A DNA stretch of 64,000 bases, taken from NCBI RefSeq assembly GCF_029227915.1, contig NC_079881.1:26637501-26701500 (forward strand), given 5' to 3'. The stretch comes from Hydractinia symbiolongicarpus. Its lineage: Eukaryota; Cnidaria; Hydrozoa; Anthoathecata; Hydractiniidae. The translations under genes and the position numbers were made by a program. This document shows, piece after piece, positions 36,864 through 48,100 of the stretch (positions are counted from its first letter, which is position 1; each line of letters opens with the position of its first letter). The notes under the pieces were generated by a model. It ran no database searches. It was not told the DNA's origin and worked only from the letters and a program-made list of their open reading frames with translations.

Positions 36864-39051
36864 TTCGGGAAATGAGTTTACTCCCTGGGTACTTTCTTTG
36901 TATACTTTTAACTATACGGGTCGAGTCCGGGATTTACGGGAAATCGCAGGTTTTCGTTTGCCGGCGATTAAACTTCTTTTATTCAGCGTCTCATCAAAAA
37001 TGAAAATATTTTTAAAAACTACAAGTCTCATGGGCTTTAGTGGTGAAAGGATGATTTAAAACATCGTTCTGGAAATGAGTTTACTCACAGGGTACTTTCT
37101 TTGTATACATTCGACTATACGGGACAAGCCCGGGATTTACGGGAAATCGCTGGTTTTCGTTTACCGGCGATTAAACATCTTTCATTAAGCGTCTCATTAA
37201 AAATGAAAACATTTTTGAAAACTACAAGTCTCATTCGTTCTAGTGCTGCAGAAATAATTTGAAAAATCATTTGGGAAATCAGTTTACTCCTTGGGTACTT
37301 TCTTTATATACATTCAACTATACGTACCAAGCCTGGGATTGACGGGAAATCGCGGGTTTTCGTTTGCCGGCGATTAAACTTCTTTTATTCAGCGTCTAAT
37401 CAAAAATGAAAACATTTTTGAAAACTACAAGTCTTATGCGTTTTAGTGGTGAAAAAGTAATTTAAAAAATCGTTCTGGAAATGAGTTTACTCACAGGGCT
37501 TTTTCTTTGTATACATTCGACTATACGGGCCAAGCCCGGGATTTACGGGAAATCGCGGGTTTTCGTTTGCCGGCGATTAAACCTCTTTCATTAAGCGTCT
37601 CATCAAAAATGAAAACATTTCTGAAAAATACAAGTCTCATGGGCTTTAGTGGTGAAATAATAATTTAAAAAATCGTTTGGGAAATGAGTTTACTCCCGGG
37701 GTACTTTCTTTGTATACTTTTGACTATACGGGCCGAGTCCGGGATATACGGGAAGTCGCGGGTTTTCGTTTGCCGGCGATTAAACCTCTTTCATTAAGCG
37801 TCTCATTAAAAATGAAATCATTTTTGAAAACTACAAGTCTCATGCGTTTTAGTGGTGAAAAAATAATTTAAAAAATCGTTCGGGAAATGAGTTTACTCCC
37901 TGGGTACTTTCTTTGTATACTTTTGACTATACGGGCCGAGTCCGGGATATACGGGAAGTCGCGGGTTTTCGTTTGCCGGCGATTAAGCCTCTTTCATTAA
38001 GCGTCTCATTAAAAATGAAATCATTTTTAAAAAATACAAGTCTCATGCGTTTTAGTGGTGAAAAAATAATTTAAAAAATCGTTCGGGAAATGAGTTTACT
38101 CCCTGGGTACTTTCTTTGTATACTGTTGACTATACGGGCCGAGTCCGGGGTTTACGGGAAATGGCGGGTTTTCGTTTGCCGGCGATTAAGTTTCTTTTAT
38201 TCAGCGTCTCATCAAAAATGAAAACATTTTTGAAAACTACAAGTCTCATGCGTTTTAGTGGTGAACAAATAATTTAAAAAATCGTTCGGGAAATGAGTTT
38301 ACTCCCTGGGTACTTTCTTTGTATACTTTTAACTATACGGGTCGAGTCCGGGATTTACGGGAAATCGCGGGTTTTCGTTTGCCGGCGATTAAACTTCTTT
38401 TATTCAGCGTCTCATCAAAAATGAAAACATTTTTAAAAACTACAAGTCTCATGGGCTTTAGTGGTGAAAGGATGATTTAAAACATCGTTCTGGAAATGAG
38501 TTTACTCACAGGGTACTTTCTTTGTATACATTCGACTATACGGGACAAGCCCGGGATTTACGGAAAATCGCTGGTTTTCGTTTACCGGCGATTAAACCTC
38601 TTTCATTAAGCGTCTCATTAAAAATGAAAACATTTTTGAAAACTACAAGTCTCATTCGTTCTAGTCTCATTCGTTCTAGTGCTGCAGAAATAATTTGAAA
38701 AATCGTTTGGGAAATCAGTTTACTCCTTGGGTACTATCTTTATATACATTGAACTATACGTACCAAGCCTGGGATTGACGGGAAATTGCGGGTTTTCGTT
38801 TGCCGGCGATTAAACTTCTTTTATTCAGCGTCTAATTAAAAATGAAAAAAAGTTTGAAAACTAAAAGTCTCATGCGTTTTAGTGGTGAAAAAAAAATTTA
38901 AAAAATCGTTTGGGAAATGAGTTTACTCCCTGTGTACTTTCTTTGTATACTTTTGACTATACCGGCCAAGCCCGGGATTTACGGGAAATCGCGGGTTTTC
39001 GTTTGCCGGCGATTGAACTTCTTTTATTCAGCGTCTCATCAAAAACGAAAT
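36864..39051 (+). repeat. Block preceding the 30-mer, 11-mer shift
   Basis: Much of this stretch matches 39112-40700 at 2248 bp, which is 11 units plus 15 bp. Shared are C with ATCATTTGGG, B2, A with GGATATACGGG, and the AAATCATTTTTAAAAAATAC copy. The two differ at several sites, e.g. GTGAACAAATAA near 38263 and CTCATGCG/CTCGTGCG. It ends with B1, a 15-bp-tagged tail, C and D copies. Confidence 0.78.
38648..38677 (+). repeat. 15-bp tandem duplication (3 of 5)
   Basis: The same doubled AGTCTCATTCGTTCT ahead of AGTGCTGCAG. The next tagged copy is 2654 bp on, 13 units plus 15 bp. Confidence 0.95.
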
Positions 39052-42000
39052 CATTTTTGAAAACTACAAGTCTCATGCGTTTTAGTGGTGAAAAAATAAT
39101 TTAAAAAATCGTTCGGGAAATGAGTTTACTCCCTGGGTACTTTCTTTGTATACTTTTAACTATACGGGTCGAGTCCGGGATTTACGGGAAATCGCAGGTT
39201 TTCGTTTGCCGGCGATTAAACTTCTTTTATTCAGCGTCTCATCAAAAATGAAAACATTTTTAAAAACTACAAGTCTCATGGGCTTTAGTGGTGAAAGGAT
39301 GATTTAAAACATCGTTCTGGAAATGAGTTTACTCACAGGGTACTTTCTTTGTATACATTCGACTATACGGGACAAGCCCGGGATTTACGGGAAATCGCTG
39401 GTTTTCGTTTACCGGCGATTAAACATCTTTCATTAAGCGTCTCATTAAAAATGAAAACATTTTTGAAAACTACAAGTCTCATTCGTTCTAGTGCTGCAGA
39501 AATAATTTGAAAAATCATTTGGGAAATCAGTTTACTCCTTGGGTACTTTCTTTATATACATTCAACTATACGTACCAAGCCTGGGATTGACGGGAAATCG
39601 CGGGTTTTCGTTTGCCGGCGATTAAACTTCTTTTATTCAGCGTCTAATCAAAAATGAAAACATTTTTGAAAACTACAAGTCTTATGCGTTTTAGTGGTGA
39701 AAAAGTAATTTAAAAAATCGTTCTGGAAATGAGTTTACTCACAGGGCTTTTTCTTTGTATACATTCGACTATACGGGCCAAGCCCGGGATTTACGGGAAA
39801 TCGCGGGTTTTCGTTTGCCGGCGATTAAACCTCTTTCATTAAGCGTCTCATCAAAAATGAAAACATTTCTGAAAAATACAAGTCTCATGGGCTTTAGTGG
39901 TGAAATAATAATTTAAAAAATCGTTTGGGAAATGAGTTTACTCCCGGGGTACTTTCTTTGTATACTTTTGACTATACGGGCCGAGTCCGGGATATACGGG
40001 AAGTCGCGGGTTTTCGTTTGCCGGCGATTAAACCTCTTTCATTAAGCGTCTCATTCAAAATGAAATCATTTTTGAAAACTACAAGTCTCATGCGTTTTAG
40101 TGGTGAAAAAATAATTTAAAAAATCGTTCGGGAAATGAGTTTACTCCCTGGGTACTTTCTTTGTATACTTTTGACTATACGGGCCGAGTCCGGGATATAC
40201 GGGAAGTCGCGGGTTTTCGTTTGCCGGCGATTAAGCCTCTTTCATTAAGCGTCTCATTAAAAATGAAATCATTTTTAAAAAATACAAGTCTCATGCGTTT
40301 TAGTGGTGAAAAAATAATTTAAAAAATCGTTCGGGAAATGAGTTTACTCCCTGGGTACTTTCTTTGTATACTGTTGACTATACGGGCCGAGTCCGGGGTT
40401 TACGGGAAATGGCGGATTTTCGTTTGCCGGCGATTAAGTTTCTTTTATTCAGCGTCTCATCAAAAATGAAAACATTTTTGAAAACTACAAGTCTCGTGCG
40501 TTTTAGTGGTGAAAAAATAATTTAAAAAATCGTTCGGGAAATGAGTTTACTCCCTGGGTACTTTCTTTGTATACTTTTAACTATACGGGTCGAGTCCGGG
40601 ATTTACGGGAAATCGCGGGTTTTCGTTCGCCGGCGATTAAACTTCTTTTATTCAGCGTCTCATCAAAAATGAAAACATTTTTGAAAACTACAAGTCTCGT
40701 GCGTTTTAGTGGTGAAAAAATAATTTAAAACATCGTTCTGGAAATGAGTTTACTCACAGGGTACTTTCTTTGTATACATTCGACTATACGGGACAAGCCC
40801 GGGATTTACGGGAAATCGCTGGTTTTCGTTTGTCGGCGATTAAACTTCTTTTATTCAGCGTCTCATCAAAAATGAAAACATTTTTGAAAACTACAAGTCT
40901 CATGCGTTTTAGTGGTGAAAAAATAATTTAAAAAATCGTTCGGGAAATGAGTTTACTCCCTGGGTACTTTCTTTGTATACTTTTAACTATACGGGTCGAG
41001 TCCGGGATTTACGGGAAATCGCGGGTTTTCGTTTGCCGGCGATTAAACTTCTTTTATTCAGCGTCTCATCAAAAATGAAAACATTTTTAAAAACTACAAG
41101 TCTCATGGGCTTTAGTGGTGAAAGGATGATTTAAAACATCGTTCTGGAAATGAGTTTACTCACAGGGTACTTTCTTTGTATACATTCGACTATACGGGAC
41201 AAGCCCGGGATTTACGGAAAATCGCTGGTTTTCGTTTACCGGCGATTAAACCTCTTTCATTAAGCGTCTCATTAAAAATGAAAACATTTTTGAAAACTAC
41301 AAGTCTCATTCGTTCTAGTCTCATTCGTTCTAGTGCTGCAGAAATAATTTGAAAAATCGTTTGGGAAATCAGTTTACTCCTTGGGTACTTTCTTTATATA
41401 CATTCAACTATACGTACCAAGCCTGGGATTGACGGGAAATTGCGGGTTTTCGTTTGCCGGCGATTAAACTTCTTTTATTCAGCGTCTAATTAAAAATGAA
41501 AAAAAGTTTGAAAACTAAAAGTCTCATGCGTTTTAGTGGTGAAAAAAAAATTTAAAAAATCGTTTGGGAAATGAGTTTACTCCCTGTGTACTTTCTTTGT
41601 ATACTTTTGACTATACCGGCCAAGCCCGGGATTTACGGGAAATCGCGGGTTTTCGTTTGCCGGCGATTGAACTTCTTTTATTCAGCGTCTCATCAAAAAT
41701 GAAAACATTTTTGAAAACTACAAATCTCATGCGTTTTAGTGGTGAAAAGATAATTTAAAAAATCGTTTTGGAAATGAGTTTTTTCACAGGGTACTTTCTT
41801 TGTATACATTCGACTATACGGGGCAAGCCCGGGATTTACGGGAAATCGCGGGTTTTCGTTTGCCGGCGATTAAGCCACTTTCATTAAGCGTCTCATCAAA
41901 AATAAAAACATTTCTGAAAACTACAAGTCTCATGCGTTTTAGTGGTGAAAAAATAATTTAGAAAATCGTTTGGGAAATGAGTTTACTCCCTGGGTACTTT

Positions 42001-44994
42001 CTTTGTATACTTTTAACTATACAGGCCGAGTCCGGGATTTACGGGAAATCGCGGGTTTTCGTTTGCCGGCGATTAAACTTCTTTTATTCAGTGTCTCATC
42101 AAAAATGAAAAAAAGTTTGAAAACTAAAAGTCTCATGCGTTTTAGTGGTGAAAAAAAAATTTAAAAAATCGTTTGGGAAATGATTTTACTCCCTGTGTAC
42201 TTTCTTTGTATACTTTTGACTATACCGGCCAAGCCCGGGATTTACGGGAAATCGCGGGTTTTCGTTTGATGGCGATTAAACTTCTTTTATTCAGCGTCTC
42301 ATCAAAAATGAAAACATTTTGAAAACTACAAGTCTTATGCGTTTTAATGGTGAAAAAGTAATTTAAAAAATCGTTCTGGAAATGAGTTTACTCACAGGGC
42401 TTTTTCTTTGTATACATTCGACTATACGGGCCAAGCCCGGGATTTACGGGAAATCGCGGGTTTTCGTTTGCCGGCGATTAAACCTCTTTCATTAAGCGTC
42501 TCATCAAAAATGAAAACATTTCTGAAAACTACAAGTCTCATGGGCTTTAGTGGTGAAATAATAATTTAAAAAATCGTTTGGGAAATGAGTTTACTCCCGG
42601 GGTACTTTCTTTGTATACTTTTGACTATACGGGCCGAGTCCGGGATATACGGGAAGTTGCGGGTTTTCGTTTGCCGGCGATTAAACCTCTTTCATTAAGC
42701 GTCTCATTAAAAATGAAATCATTTTTGAAAACTACAAGTCTCATGCGTTTTAGTGGTGAAAAAATAATTTAAAAAATCGTTCGGGAAATGAGTTTACTCC
42801 CTGGGTACTTTCTTTGTATACTTTTGACTATACGGGCCGAGTCCGGGATATACGGGAAGTCGCGGGTTTTCGTTTGCCGGCGATTAAACCTCTTTCATTA
42901 AGCGTCTCATTAAAAATGAAATCATTTTTAAAAAATACAAGTCTCATGCGTTTTAGTGGTGAAAAAATAATTTAAAAAATCGTTCGGGAAATGAGTTTAC
43001 TCCCTGGGTACTTTCTTTGTATACTGTTGACTATACGGGCCGAGTCCGGGGTTTACGGGAAATGGCGGGTTTTCGTTTGCCGGCGATTAAGTTTCTTTTA
43101 TTCAGCGTCTCATCAAAAATGAAAACATTTTTGAAAACTACAAGTCTCGTGCGTTTTAGTGGTGAAAAAATAATTTAAAAAATCGTTCGGGAAATGAGTT
43201 TACTCCCTGGGTACTTTCTTTGTATACTTTTAACTATACGGGTCGAGTCCGGGATTTACGGGAAATCGCAGGTTTTCGTTTGCCGGCGATTAAACTTCTT
43301 TTATTCAGCGTCTCATCAAAAATGAAATCATTTTTGAAAAATACAAGTCTCCTGCGTTTTAGTGGTGAAAAAATAATTTAAAACATCGTTCTGGAAATGA
43401 GTTTACTCACAGGGTACTTTCTTTGTATACATTCGACTATACGGGACAAGCCCGGGATTTACGGGAAATCGCTGGTTTTCGTTTGTCGGCGATTAAACTT
43501 CTTTTATTCAGCGTCTCATCAAAAATGAAAACATTTTTGAAAACTACAAGTCTCATGCGTTTTAGTGGTGAAAAAATAATTTAAAAAATCGTTCGGGAAA
43601 TGAGTTTACTCCCTGGGTACTTTCTTTGTATACTTTTAACTATACGGGTCGAGTCCGGGATTTACGGGAAATCGCGGGTTTTCGTTTGCCGGCGATTAAA
43701 CTTCTTTTATTCAGCGTCTCATCAAAAATGAAAACATTTTTAAAAACTACAAGTGTCATGCGTTTTAGTGGTGAAAAAATAATTTAAAAAATCGTTCGGG
43801 AAATGAGTTTACTCCCTAGGTACTTTCTTTGTATACTTTTAACTATACGGGTCGAGTCCGGGATTTACGGGAAATCGCGGGTTTTCGTTTGCCGGCGATT
43901 AAACTTCTTTTATTCAGCGTCTCATCAAAAATGAAAACATTTTTAAAAACTACAAGTCTCATGGGCTTTAGTGGTGAAAGGATGATTTAAAACATCGTTC
44001 TGGAAATGAGTTTACTCACATGGTACTTTCTTTGTATACATTCGACTATACGGGACAAGCCCGGGATTTACGGGAATTCGCTGGTTTTCGTTTACCGGCG
44101 ATTAAACCTCTTTCATTAAGCGTCTCATTAAAAATGAAAACATTTTTGAAAACTACAAGTCTCATTCGTTCTAGTGCTGCAGAAATAATTTGAAAAATCG
44201 TTTGGGAAATCAGTTTACTCCTTGGGTACTTTCTTTATATACATTCAACTATACGTACCAAGCCTGGGATTGACGGGAAATCGCGGGTTTTCGTTTGCCG
44301 GCGATTAAACTTCTTTTATTCAGCGTCTAATCAAAAATGAAAAAAAGTTTGAAAACTAAAAGTCTCGTGCGTTTTAGTGGTGAAAAAAAAATTTAAAAAA
44401 TCGTTTGGGAAATGAGTTTACTCCCTGTGTACTTTCTTTGTATACTTTTGACTATACCGGCCAAGCCCGGGATTTACGGGAAATCGCGGGTTTTCGTTTG
44501 CCGGCGATTAAACTTCTTTTATTCAGCGTCTCATCAAAAATGAAAACATTTTTGAAAACTACAAGTCTTATGCGTTTTAGTGGTGAAAAAGTAATTTAAA
44601 AAATCGTTCTGGAAATGAGTTTACTCACAGGGCTTTTTCTTTGTATACATTCGACTATACGGGCCAAGCCCGGGATTTACGGGAAATCGCGGGTTTTCGT
44701 TTGCCGGCGATTAAACCTCTTTCATTAAGCGTCTCATCAAAAATGAAATCATTTCTGAAAACTACAAGTCTCATGGGCTTTAGTGGTGAAATAATAATTT
44801 AAAAAATCGTTTGGGAAATGAGTTTACTCCCGGGGTACTTTCTTTGTATACTTTTGACTATACGGGCCGAGTCCGGGATATACGGGAAGTCGCGGGTTTT
44901 CGTTTGCCGGCGATTAAACCTCTTTTATTAAGAATCTCATTAAAAATGAAATCATTTTTGAAAACTACAAGTCTCATGCGTTTTAGTGGTGAAA
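39052..44994 (+). repeat. 30-mer higher-order repeat, copy 1 (5943 bp)
   Basis: This segment matches 45156-51098 at a shift of 6104 bp, which is 30 units plus the 15-bp tag minus one base (CATTTTGAAAAC near 42316). In reading both copies I found only two differences: T at 41946 against C at 48050, and G at 42061 against A at 48165. Rare private changes are all shared, including GGCGGATTTTCG, GAGTTTTTTCACAGG, TACAAGTGTCATG, CTCCTGCG and CACATGGTAC. It contains all classes except E. Confidence 0.9.
41302..41331 (+). repeat. 15-bp tandem duplication (4 of 5)
   Basis: The same doubled AGTCTCATTCGTTCT, here inside copy 1 of the 30-mer. Confidence 0.95.
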
Positions 44995-45155
44995 TGATAA
45001 TTTAAAAAATCGTTCTGGAAATGAGTTTAATCACAGGGTACTTTCTTTGTATACATTCGACTATACGGGCCAAGCCCGGGATTTACGGGAAATCGCGGGT
45101 TTTCGTTTGCCGGCGATTAAACTTCTTTTACTGAGCGTCTCATCAGAAATGAAAA
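44995..45155 (+). repeat. Junction monomer between the 30-mer copies
   Basis: About 160 bp at the junction are not part of the 6104-bp match. They have private changes: GAAATGATAA, GAGTTTAATCACAGG, TTTTACTGAGCG and CATCAGAAATG. This partial B-type monomer marks where the two copies join, or is the scar of the exchange that made them. Confidence 0.75.
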
Positions 45156-48100
45156 CATTTTTGAAAACTACAAGTCTCATGCGTTTTAGTGGTGAAAAAA
45201 TAATTTAAAAAATCGTTCGGGAAATGAGTTTACTCCCTGGGTACTTTCTTTGTATACTTTTAACTATACGGGTCGAGTCCGGGATTTACGGGAAATCGCA
45301 GGTTTTCGTTTGCCGGCGATTAAACTTCTTTTATTCAGCGTCTCATCAAAAATGAAAACATTTTTAAAAACTACAAGTCTCATGGGCTTTAGTGGTGAAA
45401 GGATGATTTAAAACATCGTTCTGGAAATGAGTTTACTCACAGGGTACTTTCTTTGTATACATTCGACTATACGGGACAAGCCCGGGATTTACGGGAAATC
45501 GCTGGTTTTCGTTTACCGGCGATTAAACATCTTTCATTAAGCGTCTCATTAAAAATGAAAACATTTTTGAAAACTACAAGTCTCATTCGTTCTAGTGCTG
45601 CAGAAATAATTTGAAAAATCATTTGGGAAATCAGTTTACTCCTTGGGTACTTTCTTTATATACATTCAACTATACGTACCAAGCCTGGGATTGACGGGAA
45701 ATCGCGGGTTTTCGTTTGCCGGCGATTAAACTTCTTTTATTCAGCGTCTAATCAAAAATGAAAACATTTTTGAAAACTACAAGTCTTATGCGTTTTAGTG
45801 GTGAAAAAGTAATTTAAAAAATCGTTCTGGAAATGAGTTTACTCACAGGGCTTTTTCTTTGTATACATTCGACTATACGGGCCAAGCCCGGGATTTACGG
45901 GAAATCGCGGGTTTTCGTTTGCCGGCGATTAAACCTCTTTCATTAAGCGTCTCATCAAAAATGAAAACATTTCTGAAAAATACAAGTCTCATGGGCTTTA
46001 GTGGTGAAATAATAATTTAAAAAATCGTTTGGGAAATGAGTTTACTCCCGGGGTACTTTCTTTGTATACTTTTGACTATACGGGCCGAGTCCGGGATATA
46101 CGGGAAGTCGCGGGTTTTCGTTTGCCGGCGATTAAACCTCTTTCATTAAGCGTCTCATTCAAAATGAAATCATTTTTGAAAACTACAAGTCTCATGCGTT
46201 TTAGTGGTGAAAAAATAATTTAAAAAATCGTTCGGGAAATGAGTTTACTCCCTGGGTACTTTCTTTGTATACTTTTGACTATACGGGCCGAGTCCGGGAT
46301 ATACGGGAAGTCGCGGGTTTTCGTTTGCCGGCGATTAAGCCTCTTTCATTAAGCGTCTCATTAAAAATGAAATCATTTTTAAAAAATACAAGTCTCATGC
46401 GTTTTAGTGGTGAAAAAATAATTTAAAAAATCGTTCGGGAAATGAGTTTACTCCCTGGGTACTTTCTTTGTATACTGTTGACTATACGGGCCGAGTCCGG
46501 GGTTTACGGGAAATGGCGGATTTTCGTTTGCCGGCGATTAAGTTTCTTTTATTCAGCGTCTCATCAAAAATGAAAACATTTTTGAAAACTACAAGTCTCG
46601 TGCGTTTTAGTGGTGAAAAAATAATTTAAAAAATCGTTCGGGAAATGAGTTTACTCCCTGGGTACTTTCTTTGTATACTTTTAACTATACGGGTCGAGTC
46701 CGGGATTTACGGGAAATCGCGGGTTTTCGTTCGCCGGCGATTAAACTTCTTTTATTCAGCGTCTCATCAAAAATGAAAACATTTTTGAAAACTACAAGTC
46801 TCGTGCGTTTTAGTGGTGAAAAAATAATTTAAAACATCGTTCTGGAAATGAGTTTACTCACAGGGTACTTTCTTTGTATACATTCGACTATACGGGACAA
46901 GCCCGGGATTTACGGGAAATCGCTGGTTTTCGTTTGTCGGCGATTAAACTTCTTTTATTCAGCGTCTCATCAAAAATGAAAACATTTTTGAAAACTACAA
47001 GTCTCATGCGTTTTAGTGGTGAAAAAATAATTTAAAAAATCGTTCGGGAAATGAGTTTACTCCCTGGGTACTTTCTTTGTATACTTTTAACTATACGGGT
47101 CGAGTCCGGGATTTACGGGAAATCGCGGGTTTTCGTTTGCCGGCGATTAAACTTCTTTTATTCAGCGTCTCATCAAAAATGAAAACATTTTTAAAAACTA
47201 CAAGTCTCATGGGCTTTAGTGGTGAAAGGATGATTTAAAACATCGTTCTGGAAATGAGTTTACTCACAGGGTACTTTCTTTGTATACATTCGACTATACG
47301 GGACAAGCCCGGGATTTACGGAAAATCGCTGGTTTTCGTTTACCGGCGATTAAACCTCTTTCATTAAGCGTCTCATTAAAAATGAAAACATTTTTGAAAA
47401 CTACAAGTCTCATTCGTTCTAGTCTCATTCGTTCTAGTGCTGCAGAAATAATTTGAAAAATCGTTTGGGAAATCAGTTTACTCCTTGGGTACTTTCTTTA
47501 TATACATTCAACTATACGTACCAAGCCTGGGATTGACGGGAAATTGCGGGTTTTCGTTTGCCGGCGATTAAACTTCTTTTATTCAGCGTCTAATTAAAAA
47601 TGAAAAAAAGTTTGAAAACTAAAAGTCTCATGCGTTTTAGTGGTGAAAAAAAAATTTAAAAAATCGTTTGGGAAATGAGTTTACTCCCTGTGTACTTTCT
47701 TTGTATACTTTTGACTATACCGGCCAAGCCCGGGATTTACGGGAAATCGCGGGTTTTCGTTTGCCGGCGATTGAACTTCTTTTATTCAGCGTCTCATCAA
47801 AAATGAAAACATTTTTGAAAACTACAAATCTCATGCGTTTTAGTGGTGAAAAGATAATTTAAAAAATCGTTTTGGAAATGAGTTTTTTCACAGGGTACTT
47901 TCTTTGTATACATTCGACTATACGGGGCAAGCCCGGGATTTACGGGAAATCGCGGGTTTTCGTTTGCCGGCGATTAAGCCACTTTCATTAAGCGTCTCAT
48001 CAAAAATAAAAACATTTCTGAAAACTACAAGTCTCATGCGTTTTAGTGGCGAAAAAATAATTTAGAAAATCGTTTGGGAAATGAGTTTACTCCCTGGGTA

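Noticed and set aside
44995-45155. Transposon or foreign insertion at the 30-mer junction
   Set aside because: The segment is still a satellite monomer with a handful of private substitutions. No terminal repeats or target-site duplication are seen.
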